DNA from: Tatumella ptyseos
GTDB taxonomy: Bacteria > Pseudomonadota > Gammaproteobacteria > Enterobacterales > Enterobacteriaceae
Reading direction: 5' to 3'
DNA length: 64,000 bases
Assembly: GCF_030552895.1 (NCBI RefSeq)
Contig: NZ_CP130649.1
Span: 992,001-1,056,000 of the forward strand
The position numbers and the translations under genes are program-made. The notes under the pieces are model-generated. The model saw only the letters and a program-made list of their open reading frames with translations. It was not told the origin of the DNA and made no database searches. Below are positions 18,586 through 27,674 of the stretch, piece after piece (the first letter of the stretch is position 1; each line of letters starts with the position of its first letter).

Positions 18586-19536
18586 ATGATGATAAAGACT
18601 GTATTAGCTGGATTTGAAAAACTAAGTCGTTTTAAAGATTTCTACTTCGGTATGAAGCCAGAAACCCTGCAGTTTTATCAGTTGGGTGAAGGCTATTTAA
18701 CCTTGTTTTCCCATCTCTATCGTCAGACGGCGAATAGCCATTATTTGCATAGACCAGCTAGTGACCCTCTCGTCCACTCGACTTTATTGTTAAGTGCTAG
18801 ACGTCTTAACCATAATGCACAAAAGGGGCAGCATGCGTTAGCGCAGCATAATCTGTCGGAAGTCTTAACCGCGATAGGGCGACAAATCATGCTAGCCACT
18901 GCAACAATCGCTTCAAGCGAAAAAGGTCTTTATTTAGCCGCGACACTCTATAATAAGGCGGAAAGTTTCGATAGATATCGTGCTTTTGTCGAGAGCGACC
19001 GCTCATTATCTGCTGGCATAGACACTTGGTTCGAAGAAGCTATCGCCCTGACAGCCTTACTTGCGACAAGTGAGCATGAAGAAGAAAGTCGAGTACCGAT
19101 AAGACAAAAGTTTAGCGATTACCAACGCTATCGCCTGGTAATGAATAGGCTGTATGTATTAGTGAATCAAGGGCTTTATCTGTTGAATCGAGCTTCTGTC
19201 GATATTATGCCTTTTATTGCCACGCTACATCAAAGCCATCTTAGCGAGCGCTGGAATCTGACCCAACAACAGAAACTAAATTATTTCACACAGCAGCAGC
19301 GGGATATCCGTGAGGTTATCTTTATGGAGGCGAATGAAGGGGCGGAGCTTTGTTACCATTTAGAGAGTGGCCAACTTATCGAGCCACCGACGATGATGAA
19401 AGCCGATATCAGTCAAGCCGTACACGTTTTTGCCCATCAACTTCGTTCGACAGCTTCAGCTCATTCTCGACGGGAAAGTGTTAGAAAGAGGGGGCAGCTT
19501 AGAGGGATCAGCAGCCCCGTGACAGTATTGAAATAA
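18586..19536 (+). CDS. Uncharacterised 316-residue protein
   Basis: I do not recognise this protein. It has no signal peptide and no obvious membrane span. It appears mostly helical and soluble, with a hydrophobic, aromatic-rich start (GFEKLSRFKDFYFGMK, LGEGYLTLFSHLYRQ), a middle with long helices rich in Leu/Ala/Tyr, and a basic tail (SRRESVRKRGQLRG). Codon use resembles neighbours. It begins ATGATG at 18586 without a strong Shine-Dalgarno (GGGACGAATGA). It has its own 230-base upstream gap and a terminator shared with fur. E. coli has chiP/chiQ in this slot between glnS and fur. Confidence 0.8.
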   Translation: MMIKTVLAGFEKLSRFKDFYFGMKPETLQFYQLGEGYLTLFSHLYRQTANSHYLHRPASDPLVHSTLLLSARRLNHNAQKGQHALAQHNLSEVLTAIGRQIMLATATIASSEKGLYLAATLYNKAESFDRYRAFVESDRSLSAGIDTWFEEAIALTALLATSEHEEESRVPIRQKFSDYQRYRLVMNRLYVLVNQGLYLLNRASVDIMPFIATLHQSHLSERWNLTQQQKLNYFTQQQRDIREVIFMEANEGAELCYHLESGQLIEPPTMMKADISQAVHVFAHQLRSTASAHSRRESVRKRGQLRGISSPVTVLK

Positions 19537-19545
19537 GCGATAGAT

Positions 19546-19578
19546 ATAAAAAAACCCACGCCAGCGTGGGTCTTTTTT
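19546..19578. terminator. Bidirectional terminator between the unknown gene and fur
   Basis: Stem ACCCACGC / GCGTGGGT is flanked by AAAAAAA on the left and TCTTTTTT on the right, serving both converging genes. Confidence 0.8.
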
Positions 19579-19588
19579 ACAGATTAAC

Positions 19589-20035
19589 TTAACGCTCTTC
19601 ATGTAGCGTATCGTCTTTTCGACAATCGCCATCGGTGCAGTGACCGTAAAGATATAAGCTATGGTTAGTTAATTTAATACCAAAGCGCTTCGCGATATCG
19701 CGTTGACGAGTCTCAATAAATTCGTCTGAAAACTCAATGACACGACCACAGTCTAAGCAGATCAAATGATCGTGATGCTGCTGCTGGGTCAATTCGAAAA
19801 CTGATTTTCCACCTTCGAAATTGTGGCGGGTAACGATGCCTGCATCATCAAATTGGTTAAGGACGCGATAAACGGTCGCTAAACCAATTTCTTCACCCAT
19901 ATCAATAAGCCGCTTATACAAATCTTCCGCACTGACGTGGTGACATTCTGGTTCTTGAAGCACTTCCAAAATTTTTAATCTTGGTAGCGTGACCTTCAGA
20001 CCAGCTTTTTTCAGTGCAGAGTTGTTATCAGTCAT
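19589..20035 (-). CDS. fur: Ferric uptake regulator Fur
   Basis: Fe(II)-dependent repressor of iron-uptake genes. The 148 residues contain a winged-helix DNA-binding domain (to about 82; LPRLKILEVLQEPECHHVSAEDLYKRL) and a metal-binding dimerisation domain with HDHLICLDCGRVIEF (Cys pair) and a His/Cys-containing tail (HCTDGDCRKDDTLHEER). It starts MTDNNSALKKAGLK like E. coli. It is preceded by a very short overlapping ORF and a hairpin that follow fldA. Confidence 0.97.
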   Translation of the reverse strand: MTDNNSALKKAGLKVTLPRLKILEVLQEPECHHVSAEDLYKRLIDMGEEIGLATVYRVLNQFDDAGIVTRHNFEGGKSVFELTQQQHHDHLICLDCGRVIEFSDEFIETRQRDIAKRFGIKLTNHSLYLYGHCTDGDCRKDDTLHEER

Positions 20036-20070
20036 GCAGTATTGTCCTGTTGCTTTATTAAAAGGGGCAT
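20032..20070 (-). CDS. Possible uof-like leader peptide upstream of fur
   Basis: A 12-codon frame (MPLLIKQQDNTA) whose TGA stop overlaps the fur ATG as ATGA. AGGGG stands 7 bases before its ATG, while fur itself has only a weak AGGA site. In E. coli the 28-codon uof ORF is coupled to fur in the same position. This peptide shares no sequence with Uof and its role is inferred only from geometry. Confidence 0.3.
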   Translation of the reverse strand: MPLLIKQQDNTA

Positions 20071-20084
20071 TGAGCAGCCCCTCT
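20056..20084 (-). terminator. Hairpin between fldA and fur: terminator or translation switch
   Basis: The minus strand reads AGGGGC, an 8-base loop, GCCCCT, then TTTAATAA, about 50 bases after the fldA stop. It looks like a weak terminator, but the left arm is also the ribosome binding site of the small ORF before fur. Confidence 0.45.
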
Positions 20085-20133
20085 TATATTTAAATTCGCC
20101 TATTACAGTAACACAATTGGTAGAAAAACCCCA

Positions 20134-20664
20134 TCAAGCATTAAGGATTTCTTTTAGCTGCATCTCATCTGAAATCTGCTGCACCCAGCTTGTTACACGT
20201 TCATTCGTGAGTTCGGGTTGACGATCTTCATCGATAGCCAAGCCTAAGAAGTGTTTATCGTCGGCGAGTCCTTTCGACTCTTCGAAATGATAGCCTTCAG
20301 TTGGCCAGTGCCCAACAATGACCGCACCTTTAGGTTCAATAATATCTCGAATTGTTCCTAAGGCATCACAAAAGTATTCAGAATAATCTTCTTGGTCGCC
20401 GCAACCAAATAGTGCAACTAATTTGCCGGAAAAATCAATTTCTTCTAACGTTGGGAAGAAATCATCCCAATCACATTGGGCTTCACCGTAATACCAAGTA
20501 GGGATACCTAGCAGCATTATATCATAAGCTTCAAGATCCTCTTTGGCACATTTTGCAATATCGTGAACGTCCGCAACCTCTTTTCCAAGCTGCTTCTGAA
20601 TCATTTTTGAGATATTTTCAGTATTGCCGGTATCACTACCGAAAAAGATGCCTACGATTGCCAT
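20134..20664 (-). CDS. fldA: Flavodoxin 1
   Basis: FMN electron carrier needed for radical-SAM enzymes such as MiaB and BioB, and for MetH reactivation. It has 176 residues. The FMN phosphate loop is GSDTGNTENISKMI (about 9-22), with isoalloxazine-binding segments PTWYYGEAQCDW and GCGDQEDYSEYF. The C-terminus SDEMQLKEILNA matches E. coli FldA. Same-strand neighbour upstream is ybfE, downstream fur. Confidence 0.98.
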   Translation of the reverse strand: MAIVGIFFGSDTGNTENISKMIQKQLGKEVADVHDIAKCAKEDLEAYDIMLLGIPTWYYGEAQCDWDDFFPTLEEIDFSGKLVALFGCGDQEDYSEYFCDALGTIRDIIEPKGAVIVGHWPTEGYHFEESKGLADDKHFLGLAIDEDRQPELTNERVTSWVQQISDEMQLKEILNA

Positions 20665-20784
20665 GGGGAGGTTTACCTCTTGAATCTATGTTCTAAATAG
20701 GGTGGATAATTATTGCGACGATGATAACAGACCTGAAAATCTTGCGGAACTTGTAAAGTCTACAGATTTATCCGTGAGTGCGAA

Positions 20785-21066
20785 TTAGCTGCGGCTGAGC
20801 GCGAGTTGAGAAGCGATCATTGTCTCGATTAATTCACTACGGCTCATATTATGTTGGTCTGCTAGCGTGTTCAGTGCTTCAACAATTTCACTGGGCATTT
20901 TCAGTTCAACGCGCTGTAAGCCCTTGTCTTTATCTCGTCTTAACTGATTACGCTTATTAATACGCAACTGCTCATCGCGTGTCAAAGGACTTGTCTTAGG
21001 GCGGCCAGGCCGGCGCTCTTCTGCAAACAAGTCTAGGGTTGTTCGATCAGTGTGTTCTTTTGCCAT
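20785..21066 (-). CDS. ybfE: LexA-regulated-type protein YbfE (ribbon-helix-helix)
   Basis: A 93-residue small basic protein homologous to YbfE, an SOS-regulated gene of unknown function in E. coli. A polar N-terminus (RRPGRPKTSPLTRDEQLRINKRNQLRRDKDKG) leads into a ribbon-helix-helix fold: strand QRVELKMP, then helices in SEIVEALNTLADQHNMSRSELIETMIA. A DNA-binding role is likely from the fold. I could not find a convincing LexA box in the 145 bases upstream, so SOS control is not supported here. Confidence 0.9.
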   Translation of the reverse strand: MAKEHTDRTTLDLFAEERRPGRPKTSPLTRDEQLRINKRNQLRRDKDKGLQRVELKMPSEIVEALNTLADQHNMSRSELIETMIASQLALSRS

Positions 21067-21211
21067 GATGAGAAAATAAGTACCTGCAGAACGTCTTAGA
21101 GTTAAGCCTTTGCTGCATCATGAAGTTGCGTAGATGCCTGCTAAAAATGAGCGCGCAATAATACTCTACCGCACCGCACAGCGCTATAGAAAATCGTGGT
21201 GGAACGTTTTT

Positions 21212-21982
21212 TTATCTGGGTATGGATAAAAAACGTTGCACTGCACGTTGTACTGCTTGGGGTTTTTCAGCATGAACCCAATGTCCCGCGCCTGAAATAA
21301 CGTAAGCCTTGGCTTGGGGAAACTGCTTGATCAGCGGTACTTGGTAACACTCATCGAGGTAATTAGAATTTTTACCACGAATAAAAAGTACCGGCCTGTT
21401 CCACGAAGGGAGTGTTTTCCAATCGGAAATGGTGGAATAGTTATCCCACAGTGCAGGGATATTGAAACGCCACTCACCGTGGTGAAATGATTTTAGAAGA
21501 AACTGAATGACTTCTGGTTCAAAAAGGGTACGTTCCATTATGTTTTTTGCTTCCGGTCGTTCCGTTGCTCTAGCTTGAGTCACAGCATTCATCGCAGCAA
21601 ACATAGCGTCGTGACGCCGGGTCGGGTAGTTGACGGGAGCGATATCAATAATGACAAGTTGCTTAATACGTAAAGGAGAGAGTGCAGTCATTGCCATCGC
21701 AATTTTTCCCCCCATTGAGTGCCCAATAACAATAACCTCTTTAAGCTGATGCGAGTCGAGCGTATCAAACATATCTTGGGCCATTGACGCATAATCCATC
21801 TGTTCGCTTCGCGGCGATAATCCATGATTACGGACATCCACCTGCAACACTGTATGGGTTTGTCGAAGTTCACGCGCTAAGATCCCGAGATTATCTAAAC
21901 TTCCAAATAAGCCATGAATAAGAAGGATTGCAGGATGATGAGCAGCGAATTGCGCAGAATGCAGGCGGTTATTTAAAATCAT
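21212..21982 (-). CDS. ybfF: Esterase YbfF (alpha/beta hydrolase)
   Basis: A 256-residue alpha/beta-hydrolase that hydrolyses acyl-CoA and short esters in E. coli. The oxyanion region HGLFGSLDNLG is near residues 23-33, the nucleophile elbow is GHSMGG at about 88-93, and the catalytic His lies in SGAGHWVHAEKP near the C-terminus. The cap region is helical. It is divergent from seqA, as in E. coli. Confidence 0.93.
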   Translation of the reverse strand: MILNNRLHSAQFAAHHPAILLIHGLFGSLDNLGILARELRQTHTVLQVDVRNHGLSPRSEQMDYASMAQDMFDTLDSHQLKEVIVIGHSMGGKIAMAMTALSPLRIKQLVIIDIAPVNYPTRRHDAMFAAMNAVTQARATERPEAKNIMERTLFEPEVIQFLLKSFHHGEWRFNIPALWDNYSTISDWKTLPSWNRPVLFIRGKNSNYLDECYQVPLIKQFPQAKAYVISGAGHWVHAEKPQAVQRAVQRFLSIPR

Positions 21983-22192
21983 CGTTAAAGATCTTACTGT
22001 TAATAGGGTAAGTTAAGGTATCATGAAATTGACCTTTACGCTTATTTGACCAAAGCTTAAGGCATTATCTGAGTTTTGACGAAGAATAGTTAAAAACTGT
22101 TGGTCAATATCAGTTTAAATTTATAATCACATTGACTTAATGCTTCTCTCATTCGAATAGCTTGAGTCTCAAATTTTTTTGCACGGACTACA

Positions 22193-22735
22193 ATGAAAAC
22201 GATTGAAATAGATGACGACCTTTATCGCTTTATCGCCAGCCATACTCAGCATATTGGTGAAAGCGCGTCTGAGATTTTACGCAGAATGTTAAAAGTCACT
22301 GACCAAGCATTGCAGGAAGCAGATTCCGCAGTTATTGCATCGGGGGACTTAGCTAAGGCGAAAGCGTCAATTGATAAGAAGCCTGTCGATCGTGTTCGTG
22401 CCGTGCGAGAGCTATTGCTTTCCGATGAGTATGCTGAGCAAAAGCGTGCGGTTAATCGGTTTATGTTAATCCTTTCCACTCTTTATCAGCTGGACGCCGA
22501 AGCGTTTGCTCAAGCGACCCAATCCATGCAAGGGCGGACGCGTCTCTATTTTGCAGGCGACGAATTAACGTTATTACAAAGTGGTAACCATACCAAGCCT
22601 AAGCATATTTCTGGCACGCCTTATTGGGTTATCACCAATACCAATACTGGACGAAAGTGCAGTATGGTTGAACATATTATGCAAACAATGAAGTTACCGC
22701 AGGAACTGACAGATAAGGTTTGCGGAACGCTCTAA
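22193..22735 (+). CDS. seqA: Replication initiation regulator SeqA
   Basis: Binds hemimethylated GATC sites to sequester oriC and to organise nascent DNA. The 180 residues comprise an N-terminal oligomerisation domain (MKTIEIDDDLYRFIASHTQHIGESASEILRRML), a flexible linker, and the C-terminal DNA-binding domain with GRTRLYFAGDELTLLQSGNHTKPKHI and TPYWVITNTNTGRKCSMVEHIM. It sits 27 bases before pgm, the same pair as in E. coli, so they are probably co-transcribed. Confidence 0.97.
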   Translation: MKTIEIDDDLYRFIASHTQHIGESASEILRRMLKVTDQALQEADSAVIASGDLAKAKASIDKKPVDRVRAVRELLLSDEYAEQKRAVNRFMLILSTLYQLDAEAFAQATQSMQGRTRLYFAGDELTLLQSGNHTKPKHISGTPYWVITNTNTGRKCSMVEHIMQTMKLPQELTDKVCGTL

Positions 22736-22762
22736 TAAAATAATTGTACCGGAGAAGGACTC

Positions 22763-24403
22763 ATGGCAACTCACCCTAGAGCAGGGCAACCCGCTGGGCA
22801 ACACGATCTGATTAACGTGGCGCAATTAACAGCCCAATATTATGTATTGGCGCCAGATTTATCTAACACGGAGCATGCGGTAAAGTTTGGCACCTCCGGG
22901 CATCGCGGTAGCGCGGTTCGTCAAAGCTTCAACGAAACTCATATCTTGGCGATCGCGCAAGCTATTGCTGAAGAGCGCAAAAAGCAGGGGATTACCGGTC
23001 CTTGCTACGTCGGTAAAGATACCCACGCGTTGTCAGAGCCGGCCATGATTTCGGTGCTTGAAGTCCTTCTCGCAAATGGTGTTGAAGTCATCATTCAGAG
23101 TGATAATGGTTATACGCCAACGCCTGCTATTTCTAATGCTATCTTAGAACACAATAAACACTCAGGCCCTCAAGCGGACGGGATCGTGATTACTCCTTCA
23201 CATAACCCGCCTGAAGACGGTGGTATTAAATATAATCCCCCTAACGGTGGACCGGCGGATACCAATATTACTAAAGTTGTTGAGGACCGTGCTAATGCCT
23301 TGATCCAAGGTGGATTAAAGGGAGTTAAGCGCCTCTCTGTAGCAGACGTGAATGCTAGCCCTCTTTTAAAACAGTGTGATTTGATCCAACCTTATGTGGA
23401 AGGTCTTGCCGAGGTGATTGATTTTGCAGCTATTAAGAAAGCAGGCTTACACCTGGGTGTTGATCCTCTCGGTGGCAGTGGTATTGAGTATTGGAAACGT
23501 ATTGCCGAGCATTATCAGCTCGACATTACTCTAGTCAATGATCATGTGGATCAGACCTTCCGCTTTATGCACCTTGATAAAGATGGCGCAGTGCGCATGG
23601 ACTGTTCGTCAGAATCTGCCATGGCGGGATTGCTAGCTTACCGCGAGCAATTCGATCTGGCGTTTGGTAACGATCCCGATTACGATCGTCACGGTATTGT
23701 TACACCTGCGGGGCTGATGAATCCTAATCATTACTTGGCTGTCGCGATTAACTATCTATTTCAACATCGTCCACAATGGGGCCAAGATGTTGCTGTGGGT
23801 AAAACATTAGTATCCAGTGCGATGATTGACCGAGTGGTGAAGAATATTGGTCGTAAACTGATTGAAGTCCCCGTGGGCTTCAAATGGTTCGTGGACGGTC
23901 TTTATGAAGGTTCGCTCGGTTTTGGTGGTGAAGAGAGCGCGGGCGCCTCGTTCTTACGTTTTGATGGGACAGCTTGGTCTACGGATAAAGATGGCATCAT
24001 CATGTGTTTACTGGCGGCTGAAATTACCGCGGTTACCGGTAAGAACCCTCAGCAACACTACGATGAACTGGCTGAACAATTTGGTTCTCCAAGTTATAAC
24101 CGCTTGCAAGCCTCTGCGAGCTCAGCTCAGAAAAATGCACTTTCTAAACTCTCCCCAGAGATGGTGAGCGCGGATACCTTAGCGGGGGATCCCATCATTG
24201 CTCGTCTTACCCGTGCACCGGGTAATGATGCTCCAATCGGTGGCCTGAAAGTGATGACTGAGAACGGTTGGTTTGCGGCGCGCCCTTCTGGAACAGAAGA
24301 TGCTTACAAGATCTATTGTGAAAGCTTCCTCGGAGCAGAACATCGTCAGCGCATTGAGAAAGAAGCTGTAGAGATAGTCAGTGAAGTGCTGAAAAACGCA
24401 TAA
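22763..24403 (+). CDS. pgm: Phosphoglucomutase (alpha-D-glucose phosphate-specific)
   Basis: Interconverts glucose-1-P and glucose-6-P, linking galactose and glycogen metabolism (and the gal genes at 56-59 kb) to glycolysis. It has 546 residues in four domains: active-site serine loop [11 protein letters not shown] at about 145-155, metal loop [10 protein letters not shown], sugar loop GGEESAG, and phosphate loop [12 protein letters not shown] near the C-terminus. A GGAGAAGGACTC site precedes ATG. A clear terminator follows. Confidence 0.97.
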   Translation: MATHPRAGQPAGQHDLINVAQLTAQYYVLAPDLSNTEHAVKFGTSGHRGSAVRQSFNETHILAIAQAIAEERKKQGITGPCYVGKDTHALSEPAMISVLEVLLANGVEVIIQSDNGYTPTPAISNAILEHNKHSGPQADGIVITPSHNPPEDGGIKYNPPNGGPADTNITKVVEDRANALIQGGLKGVKRLSVADVNASPLLKQCDLIQPYVEGLAEVIDFAAIKKAGLHLGVDPLGGSGIEYWKRIAEHYQLDITLVNDHVDQTFRFMHLDKDGAVRMDCSSESAMAGLLAYREQFDLAFGNDPDYDRHGIVTPAGLMNPNHYLAVAINYLFQHRPQWGQDVAVGKTLVSSAMIDRVVKNIGRKLIEVPVGFKWFVDGLYEGSLGFGGEESAGASFLRFDGTAWSTDKDGIIMCLLAAEITAVTGKNPQQHYDELAEQFGSPSYNRLQASASSAQKNALSKLSPEMVSADTLAGDPIIARLTRAPGNDAPIGGLKVMTENGWFAARPSGTEDAYKIYCESFLGAEHRQRIEKEAVEIVSEVLKNA

Positions 24404-24419
24404 TGATAGTTTGATGATC

Positions 24420-24444
24420 AGGGCGCCTTAATGGCGCCTTTTTC
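24420..24444 (+). terminator. Rho-independent terminator of pgm
   Basis: Stem GGCGCC / GGCGCC with a 5-base loop is followed by TTTTTC, about 18 bases past the pgm stop. Confidence 0.85.
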
Positions 24445-24525
24445 ATTTGTTGGCTACACTTTCGGGATAGTAATTACTGCTTAAGGGCAAACCTTTGGCC
24501 TGTTGATTGAAAAGGATGACAATGA

Positions 24526-25347
24526 ATGAAGCTTACACTTGCCAGGTTTTACTGGCCTGCCGATGCTATAGTCGATCCCCTTAATTTTCCTTCTGCTTTT
24601 CAGAGTGAAGCTGGGACAGTGAACGTATCTATCGTTGATGTTCCTTTAACCCATAAAAGTATCGATGAACTTCTCACGCCACCGTTTCACTTAGAAAAAT
24701 GGTTTCAAGGACAAGGATTATTTTTGGATACGCTCTGCGGAGTAGTTATTGATAACTATTACCCAGCAGACCATCCCGATAGCTCTAAAATTAGAAGGGT
24801 CTTCAGTTTACTGGCTGAAGAACTCGATGTCGTGCCTGTGATCAATAAGAATGATTTAGCAGATATTGCACAATGGAATCATTTTATAGAGCAGGTAAGT
24901 ATTTTACATGAATATAATCAGTTGCTTAGCGATGCTTTATCGACGCATAAGCTTATCGAGTTTCATACGCGCTATAAAATGCAATTCTTGGCTCACTCTC
25001 AGCCCGCTTATCGGCAGCTCGGCCCCCTCATCGCTAACATTAAGCATGAACCTTCTTTATATGAATTTGCACACCAATACCGTCAGCATTTTATGCGGCT
25101 GCTACGCTATGCTGCTACGGTACAAAATCATACAAATGTTGTAATGCATTTGCAGGGGTATTTTCGTAAGAAAGTTGATGACGAGGCTCGACAACAACTT
25201 ACCGCACTCATCCATCAATATCGTTTGGGCGAGGTCTCCTTGAGTGAGGTAAAGACAACGTTACGCACTATGCAAGCTGCCGCCCCCCATGGCTGGCTTG
25301 CTCAGCAACGGTATCTTTACCCTTGGTTCATTGAATACGATCTATAG
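24526..25347 (+). CDS. ybgA: YbgA-like DUF1722 protein with N-terminal extension
   Basis: Residues from about 117 on match E. coli YbgA (169 aa, DUF1722): the signature YKMQFLAHSQPAYRQLGP, NHTNVVMHLQGYFRKK, ARQQLTALIHQYRLGE and the terminal QRYLYPWFIEYDL. The first ~110 residues are an addition not found in E. coli. They have a beta-rich look (GTVNVSIVDVP, LCGVVIDNYYP) and hold the slot that DUF523 has in many YbgA fusions, but lack its usual cysteine start. Function is unknown. It lies 10 bases before phrB, as in E. coli, which suggests a shared operon. Confidence 0.85.
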   Translation: MKLTLARFYWPADAIVDPLNFPSAFQSEAGTVNVSIVDVPLTHKSIDELLTPPFHLEKWFQGQGLFLDTLCGVVIDNYYPADHPDSSKIRRVFSLLAEELDVVPVINKNDLADIAQWNHFIEQVSILHEYNQLLSDALSTHKLIEFHTRYKMQFLAHSQPAYRQLGPLIANIKHEPSLYEFAHQYRQHFMRLLRYAATVQNHTNVVMHLQGYFRKKVDDEARQQLTALIHQYRLGEVSLSEVKTTLRTMQAAAPHGWLAQQRYLYPWFIEYDL

Positions 25348-25357
25348 GCTAAATAAT

Positions 25358-26791
25358 ATGTCGCAGCAACACCTAGTTTGGTTTCGTCACGATTTACGTT
25401 TAAGAGATAATCCTGCGCTTTCCGCCGCCTGTATGGATAATGAGGCAGAAGTCATTGCGCTTTGGTGTGTCACACCGGAACAATGGAAGCACCACAATGT
25501 CTCCGCTCGGCAGCTTAACTATCAATACGATGCACTCGTGATACTCCAGCAGGACTTGCAAGAGAGGGGGATCCCGCTGTTAATTATTAATTCGCCGGAC
25601 TATCAAACGCTTGAAAAAGATTTCATGCAATTATGTGAAAAACATAAAATTGATAGGGTGTTCTATAACTATCAATACGAAGTCAATGAGCGTAACCGCG
25701 ATAAAAAAATTGAAGCGCTCTGTCACCAACAGGATATAGTCTGCCAAGGATTTACTGACTCGACGCTTTTTTCCCCCGGCTCTGTCCTGACAGGACAAGG
25801 GAAGATGTATCATGTATTTACGCCATTTTCTCGCGCGGTACTGAAAAAACTGAGTACCGATGAGATTGAGTGCAGCACTCTACCTCATCAACGTAAATAC
25901 CCGTCAGCCGTAAAGAGCTCAAAATTACCCGATTTTTCAACCAAAGCCGGTGAATATGACGCAAAAAGATTTCCCGTAGGTCACGACGCCGCATTAACAA
26001 GATTACGTGAGTTCTCGAAAAATAAGGTTGATGACTACGCTAAGCAGCGTGATCTGCCTGCTGAGGATGATACGAGCCGTTTATCAGCAGCCTTAGCCAT
26101 CGGGCTACTTTCCGCTAAACAGTGTGTAAAACGTATTCTTGAAGATCACCCCAACGCCTTAGAACAGAGCGGTGGGGCGGCGACATGGTTGAATGAATTA
26201 ATTTGGCGAGATTTCTATCGTCATCTATTAGTTGCTGAACCGCAATTATGTCGTTATCAACCTTTTCAAACCTGGACTGACCATATCGAGTGGAAGAATA
26301 ATAAAAACCATTTTAATGCATGGTGCAAAGGTGAGACAGGTTTCCCCATTGTTGATGCAGGAATGCGCCAACTGAATAAAACGGGTTGGATGCACAATCG
26401 TTTAAGGATGGTCTGTGCGAGCTTTCTAGTAAAAGATTTATTAATTGATTGGCGGTGGGGAGAGCAATATTTCTCCGAACAGCTTATTGACGGTGACTTA
26501 GCGGCCAACAATGGTGGCTGGCAATGGGCTGCTTCGACGGGTACAGATGCGGCGCCCTATTTTAGAATTTTTAATCCGACTCGCCAAGGTGAGCGCTTCG
26601 ATCCTGAAGGTGCGTTTATTCGTCAATGGCTGCCTGAGTTGAAAGAGGTACCTGAAAAAAATATCCATGAACCTTGGCTATGGGCGGATAAACAGAATAA
26701 GAAACTTGATTACTCACGACCAATTGTGGAACATCGCCAGGCTCGGGAAGCGACCTTGCAAGCATTCGAGCAGGCGCGAAAATATCGATAA
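25358..26791 (+). CDS. phrB: Deoxyribodipyrimidine photolyase
   Basis: Light-driven repair of cyclobutane pyrimidine dimers using FAD and an antenna folate. It has 477 residues. The N-terminal photolyase-related domain starts HLVWFRHDLRLRDNPAL. The FAD-binding helical domain includes WLNELIWRDFYRHLL, DAGMRQLNKTGWMHNRLRM and DGDLAANNGGWQWAASTGTDAAPYFRIFNP. The ATG at 25358 is chosen because homologues begin here; the open frame extends into ybgA. The gap to ybgA is 10 bases. Confidence 0.97.
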   Translation: MSQQHLVWFRHDLRLRDNPALSAACMDNEAEVIALWCVTPEQWKHHNVSARQLNYQYDALVILQQDLQERGIPLLIINSPDYQTLEKDFMQLCEKHKIDRVFYNYQYEVNERNRDKKIEALCHQQDIVCQGFTDSTLFSPGSVLTGQGKMYHVFTPFSRAVLKKLSTDEIECSTLPHQRKYPSAVKSSKLPDFSTKAGEYDAKRFPVGHDAALTRLREFSKNKVDDYAKQRDLPAEDDTSRLSAALAIGLLSAKQCVKRILEDHPNALEQSGGAATWLNELIWRDFYRHLLVAEPQLCRYQPFQTWTDHIEWKNNKNHFNAWCKGETGFPIVDAGMRQLNKTGWMHNRLRMVCASFLVKDLLIDWRWGEQYFSEQLIDGDLAANNGGWQWAASTGTDAAPYFRIFNPTRQGERFDPEGAFIRQWLPELKEVPEKNIHEPWLWADKQNKKLDYSRPIVEHRQAREATLQAFEQARKYR

Positions 26792-26812
26792 TCGTTAGAG
26801 TTAGGAATACGT

Positions 26813-27556
26813 ATGAAAAACACGCTCTTAGAACAGCACATTGACCGTTATCTTAATAGCGCCCAGTTTAAGGACTATGCGCCCAATGGCTTACAAGTTG
26901 AGGGACGTGAGACAGTACAAAAAATTGTGACCGGTGTGACGGCTTGCCAAGCATTACTGGACCGAGCGGTGGAATTGGAAGCCGATGCCATTATTGTCCA
27001 CCATGGCTACTTTTGGAAAAATGAGCCTGTAGTAATCAAAAATATGAAACGTCAACGGCTGAAGACGCTGTTAACCAATGATATTAATCTTTATGGCTGG
27101 CATTTACCTTTAGATGCTCACCCAGAAGTCGGGAATAATGTGCAGCTAGCAAAACTCTTGGGTATCACGGTTAGTGGTGAAATCGACACTTACCTACTTG
27201 AGGGTCACGTTGAGCAGCCTATTAGTGCACAACAGTTCTCGCAACGAATAGCTGAGCGTTTACAACGTCAGCCTCTCTATTGTGGCCCCGACGAGAAAGG
27301 AATGATTAGCCGGATTGCTTGGTGTACAGGCGGGGCGCCAGATTTTATTGAACAAGCCGCTGATGCGGGCGTTGATGCGTTTATTACCGGTGAAGTGTCA
27401 GAAAGAACAACACATATCGCTCGTGAACGAGGCATACACTTCTTTAGCGCTGGGCACCACGCCACCGAGCGAGGAGGGATAAAGGCCTTAGGTGAATGGT
27501 TAACGCGCACTCATGGTCTTGAGGTTACGTTTGTCGATATTGATAATCCAGTCTAA
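26813..27556 (+). CDS. ybgI: Nif3-like dinuclear metal-centre protein YbgI
   Basis: A member of the NIF3/GTP cyclohydrolase I type 2 family that forms a toroidal hexamer with a two-metal site in E. coli; the reaction is uncertain. Its 247 residues include the metal-ligand motifs VHHGYFWKNE, the GWHLPLDAH region and GHHATERGG. Sequence is close to E. coli, except in the middle insert around residues 125-155. It is 21 bases after phrB and upstream of pxpBC, the E. coli order. Confidence 0.95.
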   Translation: MKNTLLEQHIDRYLNSAQFKDYAPNGLQVEGRETVQKIVTGVTACQALLDRAVELEADAIIVHHGYFWKNEPVVIKNMKRQRLKTLLTNDINLYGWHLPLDAHPEVGNNVQLAKLLGITVSGEIDTYLLEGHVEQPISAQQFSQRIAERLQRQPLYCGPDEKGMISRIAWCTGGAPDFIEQAADAGVDAFITGEVSERTTHIARERGIHFFSAGHHATERGGIKALGEWLTRTHGLEVTFVDIDNPV

Positions 27557-27674
27557 GTTAAGGTACTAACTAGCCTGTAAAAATAGGGTTTTATTCCTTA
27601 CTCCTGTATCGAATTGCTGATAAGGTAATCTCACCTTTCATATACCTACTGTCGATATCATTAGGGGGTGAGCT

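Noticed and set aside
20665..20784. Fur box in the fldA upstream region
   Set aside because: Only scattered GATAAT-like words; no 19-bp palindrome.
21067..21211. LexA box expected upstream of ybfE
   Set aside because: No CTGT-N8-ACAG sequence was found in the gap.
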